Counted from the stretch's first letter, positions 1 through 8,070 are shown. The stretch: 39,695 nt of DNA from Paenibacillus solani (GCF_001277345.1 NZ_LIUT01000001.1:1512359-1552053); one strand, 5' to 3'. Numbers and translations: made by a program. Notes: generated by a model not told the origin, from the letters alone.

Positions 1-464
1 GTTGTGCTCGGAGTAAGTCCTGATATGGTAGCCGATAGACCGGTAACCGAAACAGCTAGGGAAGAGCCCTGGTATACATCATATCCTGTAACACCTACAT
101 TGTCGGTCGATGCTTTCCAGGACAAAGTTACGCTTGACGACGTGACGCCACTGACCGTTAGGTTTGCTGGAGCCGTAGGAGCTGTAGTGTCAGCACCACC
201 GCCACCTTGTACCAGCTGCCACAAAGCAGGAACGTTAGGCGGTTCCCAACCGGTTAATGAGGTATGAGGTTGAATGACTTTATACGTTTTTCCGCTATAC
301 GTGGCGGTATCATTTGCAGCATAAGACACATTGGGTGCCCAAGGGCCACGGTCAGCAGCTGAAACCTGGGCAGGAAAAAAGCTCATTACCATAGACATGA
401 CGACAAGTAAAGGCAAAAACATCATTCTCGATTGACCAAGTGCTTTGAATACTTGCATTTTCAC
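1..464 (-). CDS. Secreted chitin-binding (CBM5/12) and FN3 protein, N-terminal part
   Basis: The gene runs off the left edge, so only about 154 residues are visible. I take the GTG at 464 as the start because AAGGAGG lies 8 bases upstream; an ATG two codons later is further from it. A signal peptide comes first, with a hydrophobic run around residues 14-29 and a likely cut after PAQVSAA. A CBM5/12-type chitin-binding module follows, with aromatic residues in WAPNVSYAANDT, YSGKTYKV, GWEPP and LWQL. A short Gly-rich linker leads into a fibronectin type III domain (TAPANLTVSG, VTLSWKASTDNVGVTGYDVY). CBM5/12 plus FN3 is typical of secreted chitinases and chitin-active oxygenases, but the catalytic domain is outside the window, so the enzyme class is unknown. 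A cre operator in its promoter suggests glucose repression. Confidence 0.85.
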   Translation of the reverse strand, partial: MKMQVFKALGQSRMMFLPLLVVMSMVMSFFPAQVSAADRGPWAPNVSYAANDTATYSGKTYKVIQPHTSLTGWEPPNVPALWQLVQGGGGADTTAPTAPANLTVSGVTSSSVTLSWKASTDNVGVTGYDVYQGSSLAVSVTGLSATISGLTPST

Positions 465-477
465 AATAAATTCCTCC

Positions 478-522
478 TTAATCATAATGAATTAGACCGT
501 CGTCTATCTTGCGTAAAAACAA
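478..522 (-). CDS. Possible 14-residue leader peptide ahead of the chitin-binding gene
   Basis: A TTG-started frame of 14 codons encodes MFLRKIDDGLIHYD. Its TAA stop lies at the very start of the Shine-Dalgarno sequence of the chitin-binding gene, the usual geometry for translational coupling. Directly upstream is an exceptionally long Shine-Dalgarno sequence at 523-537. I do not recognise the peptide. The alternative is that the frame is incidental and the upstream site acts as an mRNA-stabilising ribosome docking site. Confidence 0.35.
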   Translation of the reverse strand: MFLRKIDDGLIHYD

Positions 523-537
523 GACCACCTCCTTTCT
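523..537 (-). promoter_or_regulatory. Extended Shine-Dalgarno or STAB-SD-like site
   Basis: The minus strand reads AGAAAGGAGGTGGTC. It can pair over all 15 positions, with one G-U wobble, with the usual Bacillus 16S rRNA 3' end. Normal sites pair over 5-8 bases. It lies about 60 bases upstream of the main GTG start, which has its own Shine-Dalgarno. It resembles the STAB-SD that stabilises cry3A mRNA (GAAAGGAGG). Confidence 0.6.
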
Positions 538-548
538 GGAAGCTATAT

Positions 549-576
549 ATAGTAGAAATCATGAAAGCGTTATCAA
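549..576 (-). promoter_or_regulatory. Promoter of the chitin-binding gene overlapped by a cre site
   Basis: On the minus strand TTGATA (571-576) and TACTAT (549-554) are separated by 16 bases, giving a plausible SigA promoter. TGAAAGCGTTATCA at 562-575 on the plus strand fits the CcpA cre consensus TGWAANCGNTNWCA at every defined position and overlaps the -35 and spacer. CcpA bound there would block RNA polymerase, so repression by preferred sugars is the inferred control. Confidence 0.6.
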
Positions 577-1176
577 ATCAAGATGAAAGTAGGGATAAAA
601 TCTACTAAAGCAGGGATAAATTGTTCCATAAAATTGTTATAATTAACATTTTTAGTAAACGTAAATCCGTATTCAAAACTTACAATAAAGGTTAATCTCA
701 TTCAATAGATCGGAAGAATCAATTTCCTGCCTGAATGAGGGTCTTGGAATAACGTTCAGTGGTTTTTTTGCGCACGTAAGGGGTCTACACGTTCCTGATA
801 TGAATAATGAAAGAACTAAATAATCAATTGGGAGATATAAGACAGGGATATCTGCTTTGAATATTGCGTCGAGTATATAGAGGAATGTTCTGCAGAAGGC
901 TTGTTGTGACGAATGACCATATTATGAGATATAATAAGGGGACCGTTCGTTTCCCAAAAAACATGGATCATTACATAGGGCGGAAGCGCGAAGCAGATCT
1001 CGTATCCATCTTTGCCAGCCGGCAAACTTTATGCTAAACGAAAAATTACAATGAGATTGACTGTATCTTCGAACATAATGGAGGGTAGTGCTGCCTTCTT
1101 TGGATCATAATGTTTACTGCAGGCAGCAGCAGTTTAGTTCAATAAGGAAACGGAATCGTTAGAAGGAGTTGGCTAC
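577..1176. other. Intergenic stretch between divergent genes
   Basis: I see no convincing full-length gene here. A TTG-started minus-strand frame at 816-1025 lacks a ribosome binding site and resembles nothing known. TTTGCC/GGCAAA forms a small inverted repeat at 1011-1026. A GTG-started frame of 24 codons at 1088-1162 stops directly against the hflX Shine-Dalgarno and is discussed as a finding. Confidence 0.5.
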
Positions 1177-2463
1177 ATGACAAATATAACACATGATACC
1201 CGAACGGAAATCGATGATCGAGCAGTTTTGGTCAGTTTGGTGACGGATGCGGTTAAGCGCTCCGGTATCAATCCGGAACACTCCCTGCAGGAGTTGGTTC
1301 AGTTAGCAGAAACAGCAGGTGTTGAAGTGCTCGATGTCATCACACAGAATCGGGAAGTGCCGGATTCCAGGTGGTTCATTGGAAAAGGAAAAGTGGAAGA
1401 GCTGCGGATGGCAATAGATGGTTTAGGGGCTACAACAGCCATATTTGATCAGGAGCTGTCAGGCGCGCAAGTCCGCAATCTGGAAGAATCACTCGATGTA
1501 AAGATTATTGACAGAACCCAGCTGATCTTAGATATTTTTGCCCAGAGAGCCAAGACGCGCGAGGGGATTATTCAAGTAGAGCTGGCTCAGCTTACTTATC
1601 TGCTCCCCCGTCTATCAGGCCATGGTAAGAATCTGTCCAGGCTGGGAGCAGGGATCGGAACTCGCGGACCAGGGGAGAGCAAGCTTGAAACCGATCGCAG
1701 ACATATTCGCGATAGGATCAGCGATCTGAAACGACAGCTGGATGAAGTCACCCGCCACCGCACGCTTCATCGGGAACGCCGCAAGAAGAGCGGAGCTGTG
1801 CAAGTTGCTCTTGTCGGATATACCAATGCCGGGAAGTCGACATTATTGAATCGATTGACGGCTGCAGATGTATATATCGAAAATCAATTATTCGCCACTC
1901 TGGATCCAACTTCGCGCGTGCTTGAACTGCCTAATGGCAAAGAAGTTGTTCTTACAGATACGGTAGGATTTATTCAGAATCTTCCTCATGATCTGGTCGC
2001 AGCATTCCGGGCGACGCTGGAAGAAGCTAACGAGGCGGATCTGATCCTTCATGTAGTGGACGCCTCTTCACCTATGCGTGACGACCAGATGGCGGTCGTT
2101 CAGAACATATTACAGGATTTAGGGGCAGCGGATAAGCCTCAGATCGTGCTGTACAACAAGATAGATATCTGCCAGCCTGAGCAGTTAGAGATGCTGCCTA
2201 ACGGAGAAGGACATTTAAAAGTTAGCGCGTATAATGATCAGGATTTGGAAGCGGTACGCGAAGTGATCCAGGAGCAGCTCTCGGGAGGAAATGTGATATT
2301 CCGGATTCCGGCTGACCGCGGCGATCTAAACTCACTTGTATACCGCGTCGGTGATGTGCTTGATCAGTCTTTTGATGAGAGTGATATTCTATATACGGTC
2401 CAGATCCATAAAGCGGACTATGAAAAGATCGGGTATTTGCTCCAAGAATATGCTCAGAATTAA
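1177..2463 (+). CDS. hflX: Ribosome-associated GTPase HflX
   Basis: HflX is a translation-factor GTPase that binds the 50S subunit and splits stalled ribosomes after stress. The 428-residue product has the N-terminal HflX domain, with the glycine-rich WFIGKGKVEEL and the segment SRLGAGIGTRGPGESKLE, then a coiled linker and a GTPase domain. The GTPase motifs are G1 GYTNAGKST (about 214-222), G3 DTVG (about 261) and G4 NKID (about 327). The ATG at 1177 follows AGAAGGAG at good spacing. In Bacillus subtilis the same order hflX(ynbA)-ynbB-glnR-glnA occurs, usually after hfq; no hfq is visible here. A strong hairpin closes the gene. Confidence 0.95.
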   Translation: MTNITHDTRTEIDDRAVLVSLVTDAVKRSGINPEHSLQELVQLAETAGVEVLDVITQNREVPDSRWFIGKGKVEELRMAIDGLGATTAIFDQELSGAQVRNLEESLDVKIIDRTQLILDIFAQRAKTREGIIQVELAQLTYLLPRLSGHGKNLSRLGAGIGTRGPGESKLETDRRHIRDRISDLKRQLDEVTRHRTLHRERRKKSGAVQVALVGYTNAGKSTLLNRLTAADVYIENQLFATLDPTSRVLELPNGKEVVLTDTVGFIQNLPHDLVAAFRATLEEANEADLILHVVDASSPMRDDQMAVVQNILQDLGAADKPQIVLYNKIDICQPEQLEMLPNGEGHLKVSAYNDQDLEAVREVIQEQLSGGNVIFRIPADRGDLNSLVYRVGDVLDQSFDESDILYTVQIHKADYEKIGYLLQEYAQN

Positions 2464-2482
2464 ATCAGGCCATCTATAGTAT

Positions 2483-2516
2483 GCAGTAGAAGCCCCCAAA
2501 GCGGGGCTTCTACTGC
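2483..2516 (+). terminator. Intrinsic terminator after hflX
   Basis: A perfect 14-bp stem (GCAGTAGAAGCCCC with its complement) encloses a 6-base loop. The following T tract is weak (GTGTTTGG), so read-through toward ynbB is possible. Confidence 0.75.
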
Positions 2517-2617
2517 GTGTTTGGCGTGAGATGATTCATTTGCAAGAATTACATCAATGCAAGCTGATGTGTTAAGATATGAAACATTATGTGTAATAGA
2601 GGAGAGAGCAGGTTATC

Positions 2618-3871
2618 ATGGCCAGATTTTCGCAAGATATAAGTGAATTAAGCAATGAGATCGAATTAAAGATAGGTCAACGATTACGGGATATCGACGC
2701 CATCGTTGATTTTAATCAGTGGAAAGTGATTGATGCCTTCCAGAAACATCAGGTGAGTGATTTTCATTTCGCGGCATCTACCGGTTATGCTTACAATGAT
2801 CGCGGTCGTGAAGTGCTGGATGAAGTCTACGCAGACATTTTCGGAGCTGAATCAGCCTTGGTAAGACCGCATTTTGCCTCCGGGACCCATACGATATCTA
2901 CGGCGCTGTTTGGTGTACTAAGACCCGGGGATGAGCTGCTATACATTTCTGGACGTCCCTATGACACCCTTCACAAAGTAATTGGTGAAACGAAGGATGG
3001 AGCGGGTTCACTGCGAGATTTCGGGATTGGCTATCAAGAGGTCGCCTTGACTGAACAGGGGGATATAGATTGGGAACGAGTGACGGAGGCCATCAGGCCT
3101 TCTACTAAAGTCATCGGCATCCAGCGTTCCCGGGGATATGATTGGCGATCTTCGTTTACGGTATCGCAAATTGGGGAGATGGTAAGCCGGATTCGCGCTA
3201 TACGCGAAGATCTGATTATTTTCGTCGATAACTGTTATGGTGAATTTACAGAGCAATTGGAACCGACAGATGTAGGCGTGGATCTGATGGCGGGTTCCCT
3301 CATTAAGAACCCTGGGGGAGGCATTGCCGAAACCGGCGGTTATATATGCGGCAAGACAGAATATGTGGATCTGGCTGCCAATCGGCTGACTGCTCCCGGG
3401 ATTGGACGTGAAGTCGGGGCCATGCTGGGAACGACCAGAGGTATATATCAAGGACTGTTTCTCGCTCCATCAACGGTTGGACAAGCGGTGAAGGGAAGTA
3501 TTTACGCATCCGCGATGTTCGAGGCAGTTGGATTTACGACTAAGCCGGGTTGGCAGGATGAGCGAACCGATTTGATCCAGGCAGTTTCTTTTAGTGGCGC
3601 CGAGCATTTAATTGCATTTGTTCAAGGCATTCAACGTGCCGCTGCTGTTGATAGTCATGTGGTGCCTGAACCGTGGGAAATGCCCGGATACGAACATCCT
3701 GTGATTATGGCTGCTGGCACCTTTATTCAAGGAGGAAGCTTGGAGTTGTCAGCAGACGCACCTATTCGATCTCCTTATATTGGTTATATGCAAGGAGGAT
3801 TAACCTACTCTCATGTTAAATATGGAGTGCTAATGGCTCTTCAAAATATGAAAGATCGCAAGTTGTTGTGA
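2618..3871 (+). CDS. ynbB: Methionine gamma-lyase family PLP enzyme (YnbB, aluminium-resistance family)
   Basis: This 417-residue protein belongs to the fold-type I PLP family often annotated as methionine gamma-lyase or aluminium resistance protein. It has SALVRPHFASGTHTI (substrate and PLP region), IFVDNCYGEF (PLP-binding Asp) and AGSLIKNPGGG, where Lys230 is the likely Schiff-base lysine. The C-terminal YIGYMQGGLTYSHVKYG is characteristic. The real substrate of the family is poorly established. A ribosome binding site (GAGGAGAG) precedes the ATG. It sits between hflX and glnR as in B. subtilis. Its last bases are part of the GlnR operator of the next transcription unit. Confidence 0.88.
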   Translation: MARFSQDISELSNEIELKIGQRLRDIDAIVDFNQWKVIDAFQKHQVSDFHFAASTGYAYNDRGREVLDEVYADIFGAESALVRPHFASGTHTISTALFGVLRPGDELLYISGRPYDTLHKVIGETKDGAGSLRDFGIGYQEVALTEQGDIDWERVTEAIRPSTKVIGIQRSRGYDWRSSFTVSQIGEMVSRIRAIREDLIIFVDNCYGEFTEQLEPTDVGVDLMAGSLIKNPGGGIAETGGYICGKTEYVDLAANRLTAPGIGREVGAMLGTTRGIYQGLFLAPSTVGQAVKGSIYASAMFEAVGFTTKPGWQDERTDLIQAVSFSGAEHLIAFVQGIQRAAAVDSHVVPEPWEMPGYEHPVIMAAGTFIQGGSLELSADAPIRSPYIGYMQGGLTYSHVKYGVLMALQNMKDRKLL

Positions 3872-3883
3872 GTTTTCCTGACA
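3867..3883 (+). promoter_or_regulatory. GlnR/TnrA operator
   Basis: TGTGAGTTTTCCTGACA matches the GlnR/TnrA consensus TGTNA-N7-TNACA at every fixed base. It starts inside the last codons of ynbB and ends 5 bases before the -35 box of the glnRA promoter, the placement expected for GlnR autorepression. A degenerate second half-site may cover the -10 region (3899-3915). Confidence 0.75.
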
Positions 3884-3888
3884 TGTGG

Positions 3889-3917
3889 TTGACGTCGCTG
3901 ATCAGGAAATGTACAAT
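3889..3917 (+). promoter_or_regulatory. SigA promoter of glnRA
   Basis: TTGACG (3889-3894) and TACAAT (3912-3917) are separated by exactly 17 bases. This is one of the clearest promoters in the window and lies immediately downstream of the GlnR box. Confidence 0.8.
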
Positions 3918-3953
3918 AGGATCAGAATAGACCACTTGGAAGGTTGATGAGAT

Positions 3954-4364
3954 ATGGGTGATGAGATTCGGAGGAATATGGCTTTGTTTCCGATAGGCAT
4001 TGTAATGAAGCTTACGGATCTATCTGCCAGACAAATTCGTTATTATGAACAACATAATTTAATTGTCCCTGCTCGTACTTCGGGCAACCAACGCCTGTTT
4101 TCCTTCAATGATGTGGAGCGATTGCTGGAGATTAAAGCATTGATCGAGAAAGGTGTTAACATTGCTGGCATTAAGCAAGTGATGAACCCTGTCACAAAAG
4201 AATCGGAAGAAGCAACAGTTATAACTCCAGATACAGAAAACAGACGTCGTGAAATGTCTGAATCTCAGCTGCGCCGTTTGCTGAAGCAGGAATTGATCAC
4301 CGCTAAGAGACCGGGGCAGGTTTCATTAATTCAGGGGGAACTGTCCCGGTTTTTTAATAAATAA
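3954..4364 (+). CDS. glnR: MerR-family nitrogen regulator GlnR
   Basis: GlnR represses glnRA and other nitrogen genes when feedback-inhibited glutamine synthetase signals nitrogen excess. The 136-residue protein begins MGDEIRRNMALFPIGIV, followed by a MerR winged helix (residues about 17-80: LTDLSARQIRYYEQHNLI, TSGNQRLFSFNDVERLLEI). The short C-terminal tail (SQLRRLLKQ... GELSRFFNK) is the glutamine-synthetase-responsive part in B. subtilis. The ATG follows GGAAGG. The operator and promoter are directly upstream, and glnA follows in the same transcript. Confidence 0.95.
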   Translation: MGDEIRRNMALFPIGIVMKLTDLSARQIRYYEQHNLIVPARTSGNQRLFSFNDVERLLEIKALIEKGVNIAGIKQVMNPVTKESEEATVITPDTENRRREMSESQLRRLLKQELITAKRPGQVSLIQGELSRFFNK

Positions 4365-4424
4365 GGAATGCCATACTGCAATTCTTCATTAAAATCGGTG
4401 TTTATTTACAAAGGAGAGGATATA

Positions 4425-5753
4425 GTGAGTTATACCAGAGAAGACATTCTGCGCATTGCCAAAGAAGAAAATGTTCGATTTATCCGTTTGCAGTTTACCG
4501 ACTTGCTTGGCACGATTAAAAATGTCGAGATTCCGGTAAGCCAGCTTCCCAAAGCACTTGATAACAAGATGATGTTTGATGGTTCTTCCATTGAAGGTTA
4601 TGTGCGTATTGAGGAATCCGATATGTATCTATATCCTGACCTCGATACCTTTATGATCTTTCCATGGGTATCCGAAGACCGCGTGGCACGTTTGATCTGT
4701 GACATTTATATGCCTGACGGTACTCCATTTGCCGGTGATCCGCGAGGCATTTTGAAGAGAGCACTGAAAGTAGCCGAAGAGATGGGTTACACTTCGATGA
4801 ATGTTGGTCCGGAGCCTGAGTTCTTCCTGTTTAAAACGGATGAAAAAGGCAATCCGACCATGGAACTTAATGACCAAGGCGGATATTTTGACCTGGCGCC
4901 TACAGATCTCGGTGAGAACTGCCGCCGCGATATCGTGCTGACGCTGGAAGAGATGGGCTTTGAGATTGAAGCATCGCACCATGAGGTTGCTCCGGGGCAG
5001 CACGAAATCGACTTCAAATATGCGAATGCAATCAAAGCAGCTGACCAGATTCAAACATTTAAATTAGTAGTTAAGACGATCGCTCGTCAACATGGTCTGA
5101 TAGCTACCTTTATGCCAAAACCGCTGTTCGGCGTGAACGGCTCGGGTATGCACTGCAACCAATCCCTTTTCAAAGGCAGTGAGAATGCATTTGTCGATGA
5201 AAAGGATGAACTTGGCTTGAGCGATACCGCTCGTCATTATATGGCAGGTATTCTTAAACATGCACGCGCGTTTGCTGCGATCACGAACCCTACGGTTAAC
5301 TCGTACAAACGTCTCGTGCCTGGTTACGAAGCACCATGCTACGTGGCTTGGTCTGCAAGTAACCGTAGTCCAATGATTCGTATTCCTGCTTCGCGCGGCC
5401 TTAGCACTCGTATTGAGGTGCGGAATCCAGATCCAGCGGCTAATCCTTACTTGACTCTTGCAGTTTTGCTGAAGGCAGGGCTGGACGGCATCAAGCGTGA
5501 GCTTTCACTGCCCGCTCCGATCGACCGCAACATCTACGTGATGAGTGAAGAAGAGCGAATTGAGGAAGGTATTCCAAGTTTGCCGGCTAACCTGAAGGAA
5601 GCCATTAACGAAATGGTTCGCAGCGAAGTCATTTCCGAAGCGCTTGGAGAACATGCGCTGACTCACTTCTACGAGTTGAAAGAAATCGAATGGGATATGT
5701 ACCGCACGCAAGTTCACCAATGGGAACGCGATCAGTACATCACCATGTATTAA
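4425..5753 (+). CDS. glnA: Type I glutamine synthetase
   Basis: GlnA makes glutamine from glutamate, ammonia and ATP as a cytoplasmic dodecamer. In Bacillales it also controls GlnR and TnrA when glutamine-bound. I start it at GTG 4425, preceded by AAAGGAGAGG, which gives 442 residues. A longer in-frame start at 4368 would add a non-conserved extension and has no ribosome binding site. Family motifs include [51 protein letters not shown] and [10 protein letters not shown]. The length and lack of an adenylylation region fit the GSI-alpha type, regulated by feedback and GlnR rather than adenylylation. Confidence 0.97.
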   Translation: MSYTREDILRIAKEENVRFIRLQFTDLLGTIKNVEIPVSQLPKALDNKMMFDGSSIEGYVRIEESDMYLYPDLDTFMIFPWVSEDRVARLICDIYMPDGTPFAGDPRGILKRALKVAEEMGYTSMNVGPEPEFFLFKTDEKGNPTMELNDQGGYFDLAPTDLGENCRRDIVLTLEEMGFEIEASHHEVAPGQHEIDFKYANAIKAADQIQTFKLVVKTIARQHGLIATFMPKPLFGVNGSGMHCNQSLFKGSENAFVDEKDELGLSDTARHYMAGILKHARAFAAITNPTVNSYKRLVPGYEAPCYVAWSASNRSPMIRIPASRGLSTRIEVRNPDPAANPYLTLAVLLKAGLDGIKRELSLPAPIDRNIYVMSEEERIEEGIPSLPANLKEAINEMVRSEVISEALGEHALTHFYELKEIEWDMYRTQVHQWERDQYITMY

Positions 5754-5758
5754 TAGAG

Positions 5759-5800
5759 GAATCCCTTGCGCCGTAAGGCGTGGGGGAATTTTTCGTTTTT
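5759..5800 (+). terminator. Terminator after glnA
   Basis: The strand folds into a stem of about 11 pairs (AATCCCTTGCGCC against GGCGTGGGGGAATT, with three G-U pairs) and a GTAA loop. TTTTTCGTTTTT follows, a convincing U tract. Confidence 0.8.
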
Positions 5801-5912
5801 GGAATAAATCGACATATTCCAAATATTCAGCAGCTCAAAGAACCGATTGAGATGAGTTCCAATTGCTACAAATCTTTTGTGATTGTAAAGAGAATTCTCT
5901 CTGACTCTACAG

Positions 5913-6125
5913 TCATTTGTTGTTGCGGTTGCCATAAAGCAGTAAAGCCGAAAATAGAAATGACAAAAAAATGATAATAAACAAACTTATGATTTGAAGA
6001 ATACTGTTATACGGATCAGGGATAACGAAGTACTGAAATACAATCTTCTTAACTAAGAAGAATAAAATCTGAAAGATGCCCCAAAACACCAAGATGCGAA
6101 TTGTCCAGTTTCTTATGCTGTTAAT
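5913..6125 (-). CDS. Small two-helix membrane protein, apparent ATT start
   Basis: The minus strand is open for 70 codons and the product is clearly membrane-like. A first helix spans about residues 9-25 (RILVFWGIFQILFFLV), then comes a short loop (QYFVIPDPYNS), a second helix at about 42-65 (IISLFIIIFLSFLFSALLLYG) and a polar end (NRNNK). No ATG, GTG or TTG precedes the first helix in frame. The best start is ATT at 6123-6125, with AACAGGTG 5 bases upstream; ATT starts are known for infC. A TTG at 6090-6092 would cut into helix one and lacks a good Shine-Dalgarno. I do not recognise the family. It may share a transcript with the 29-residue peptide upstream. A decayed start codon is the alternative. 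Confidence 0.5.
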   Translation of the reverse strand: MNSIRNWTIRILVFWGIFQILFFLVKKIVFQYFVIPDPYNSILQIISLFIIIFLSFLFSALLLYGNRNNK

Positions 6126-6196
6126 AGTATCACCTGTTAAATAAATTTATTGTAGAAACTTTTATGTAACCTACGGAATTCCTTTAGGTCGCCAGC

Positions 6197-6286
6197 TCAA
6201 CTAATATACTTCATGGCGAATAGTGAACATGCTCCGATAATCAGCAGAACTATGGTAAGGATAATGACAAATTTCTTTCCGTCCAT
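6197..6286 (-). CDS. 29-residue single-helix membrane peptide
   Basis: The minus strand has TTGAGGTG, a good ribosome binding site, 6 bases before an ATG. The frame encodes 29 residues starting MDGKKFVIILTIVLLIIGAC. It has a charged N-terminus, one hydrophobic helix (about 6-25) and a short tail ending MKYIS. A TATAAT at 6305-6310 on the same strand is a possible -10, with no clear -35. Small membrane peptides are common in Bacillales and often regulate larger membrane proteins; the function here is unknown. Confidence 0.5.
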   Translation of the reverse strand: MDGKKFVIILTIVLLIIGACSLFAMKYIS

Positions 6287-6583
6287 GATTTTCACCTCAA
6301 CAAGATTATACCAAACAATCAATCCATAAGGAGAAAATAAAATCTCGATTTATGAAAGCAACAACCTGATTTATCTACCTAATAGATATCACGTTCATTA
6401 GACTCTAAATCCTTATGAGAGTATTATTGAGATTGATTGCTTTTGTCACGTTTATGGGAAAGTGGCTTTATGGCCCCTCTTGTCAGCATATTATTTTTCC
6501 TGTCATAGAATTGAATATTAAAGCAACGAATATGTGACCGGGAGCGTTTATGATATATCCCCCCCCCGTGAAGGAGAAATGTG
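6287..6583. other. Intergenic stretch with a C9 homopolymer
   Basis: No convincing gene lies here. Nine consecutive C residues at 6559-6567 end just before the Shine-Dalgarno (AAGGAG, 6571-6576) of the next gene. An ATG at 6550 preceded by GGGAG opens a 15-codon frame through the tract that overlaps the next start. Confidence 0.5.
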
Positions 6584-7369
6584 ATGAAACAGAATAAAGC
6601 GGAGGATTTCAATAGTTCTCATAAATCCTCTTGTTCGGACGCAAATGATGGTTTCGATAAGAAATATAGAAAGGGTCTATTGGTATTCCGACAAGAAAGA
6701 AACCTGGCACGCCAAGGGACAATGCGACTCAGATCTGTAGGCGGACTGCTACTTCTTCTTGTATTTATTGCTGCTCAGGTATCAGTAGGCAATGAGAAAC
6801 AACAAACAGCAGGGGGAATGGAGCCAATCACGGAGACCATTCGGGCTCAAGGTATAACCGAAGAGGGGATGTTAAGTGTTATTCCATTAATGAAGGAAAA
6901 CATGCAGCAGCTTGGCGCACCTAGCTGCTTCGGTCTGGATACAGACCTGTCTATTACTGGAGATTATATTGTGCAGTATCGTTCCAAGAATGCTACGAAT
7001 GAATTAGCTACTCTAAAGGACATGACCTTTATTCAACCGACGGATGATCCTGTCCAAATGATTCGGTTGTCTTTTCATGAAGCAGATGTATTTATACTTG
7101 CTCCACAATACAGAGACTGTCATGGAATCGAAATCTATGCCTTTGCCGTTAATCAAGGAACGGGACATGCCGTCCAGCTTCAATTCCAGGATGAGTCCTT
7201 GATCTCCAACACGTCTTATTACAGACCTGGCAGTATACCTCTGGTAAAAAACAATAGACTGGTTTTGGAGTCCACGGAGGGACCAGGAGGGGAAGGTTCA
7301 CCTAATTACAAGCCGATACGGCTGTATCAGTTAGACTTAGAGAATGCGGTTATGATCTTGGCAAATTAA
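6584..7369 (+). CDS. Hypothetical membrane-anchored extracytoplasmic protein
   Basis: I do not recognise this 261-residue protein. I start at ATG 6584, 7 bases after AAGGAG; an adjacent GTG at 6581 is too close. A polar, charged N-terminal segment of about 50 residues precedes one hydrophobic helix (SVGGLLLLLVFIAAQVSVG, about 50-68). The rest is soluble and presumably outside the cell, with two cysteines (about 111 and 179) in PSCFGLD and YRDCHGIE that could form a disulfide. A shorter start at an internal ATG just before the helix (MRLRSVGG) would make a conventional signal peptide but has no obvious ribosome binding site. It converges on lexA with a shared hairpin between them. Confidence 0.7.
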   Translation: MKQNKAEDFNSSHKSSCSDANDGFDKKYRKGLLVFRQERNLARQGTMRLRSVGGLLLLLVFIAAQVSVGNEKQQTAGGMEPITETIRAQGITEEGMLSVIPLMKENMQQLGAPSCFGLDTDLSITGDYIVQYRSKNATNELATLKDMTFIQPTDDPVQMIRLSFHEADVFILAPQYRDCHGIEIYAFAVNQGTGHAVQLQFQDESLISNTSYYRPGSIPLVKNNRLVLESTEGPGGEGSPNYKPIRLYQLDLENAVMILAN

Positions 7370-7389
7370 CCATTTGTATATGAAAAGCG

Positions 7390-7424
7390 AAGAGGTTACC
7401 TTCCAATTATGGAGGTAACCTCTT
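7390..7424 (-). terminator. Terminator between the hypothetical gene and lexA
   Basis: AAGAGGTTACC and its perfect complement form an 11-bp stem, extended inward by three more pairs. On the minus strand CTTCGCTTTTC follows, so it mainly serves lexA; on the plus strand the U tract is poor. Confidence 0.7.
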
Positions 7425-7443
7425 ATTCGTAGAAAACTAAGAT

Positions 7444-8070
7444 TTAGTGTACGTCTCGGAAGAGACCGATCACTTTGCCGAGGATCGTGACATGATTCAG
7501 GCGCAAGGGCTCATATGTAGGATTCTCTGGTTGCAATCGTACGTGATCCTTCTCTTTATAGAAGGTTTTTACCGTTGCCTCGTCTTCCTCGGTCATTGCC
7601 ACGACAATGTCCCCGTTGTCAGCCGTTTGCTGTTGGCGAACGATGACATAATCCCCACTGTGAATTCCTGCTTCAATCATACTGTCACCGACAACAGACA
7701 GCATGAACACCTTATCATCGCCTACATAATGCTGCGGAAGCGGAAAGTAATCCTCAATGTTCTCCATGGCGGTAATTGGTACGCCTGCAGTAACCTTACC
7801 AACAACCGGTACTCTGGCAATGGTGTGGGTAAAAAGGCTGGTACTTTCGGATTCTTCTTGGCCAAGCAATTCAATTGCTCTTGGTTTGGTAGGGTCGCGA
7901 CGGATAAGCCCCTTCTTCTCTAACCGATCTAGATGACCATGGACCGTAGAACTGGAAGCTAGTCCGACAGCCTCGCCGATTTCCCGGACAGAAGGCGGAT
8001 AACCCTTGCTACGAACTTCGTTGCGGATAAACTCTAAGATCGCCAGCTGGCGGCTGGATATTTTCGACAT
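7444..8070 (-). CDS. lexA: SOS repressor LexA
   Basis: LexA represses SOS genes and cleaves itself when RecA filaments form on damaged DNA. The 208-residue protein has the N-terminal winged helix ([33 protein letters not shown]) and an S24-type peptidase domain. The likely self-cleavage bond is Ala95-Gly96 in VGKVTAGVP. The catalytic dyad is Ser130 (VVGDSM) and Lys168 (ATVKTF). It is divergent from yneA, and the region between contains several LexA operators, one of them between the -35 and -10 of the lexA promoter, which indicates autoregulation. Confidence 0.97.
   Translation of the reverse strand: MSKISSRQLAILEFIRNEVRSKGYPPSVREIGEAVGLASSSTVHGHLDRLEKKGLIRRDPTKPRAIELLGQEESESTSLFTHTIARVPVVGKVTAGVPITAMENIEDYFPLPQHYVGDDKVFMLSVVGDSMIEAGIHSGDYVIVRQQQTADNGDIVVAMTEEDEATVKTFYKEKDHVRLQPENPTYEPLRLNHVTILGKVIGLFRDVH

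Noticed and set aside
816..1025. 69-residue minus-strand ORF upstream of hflX
   Set aside because: TTG start without ribosome binding site and no recognisable protein features.
5780..5974. 64-residue plus-strand ORF after glnA
   Set aside because: Starts inside the glnA terminator, has no ribosome binding site and overlaps a much better minus-strand membrane-protein frame.
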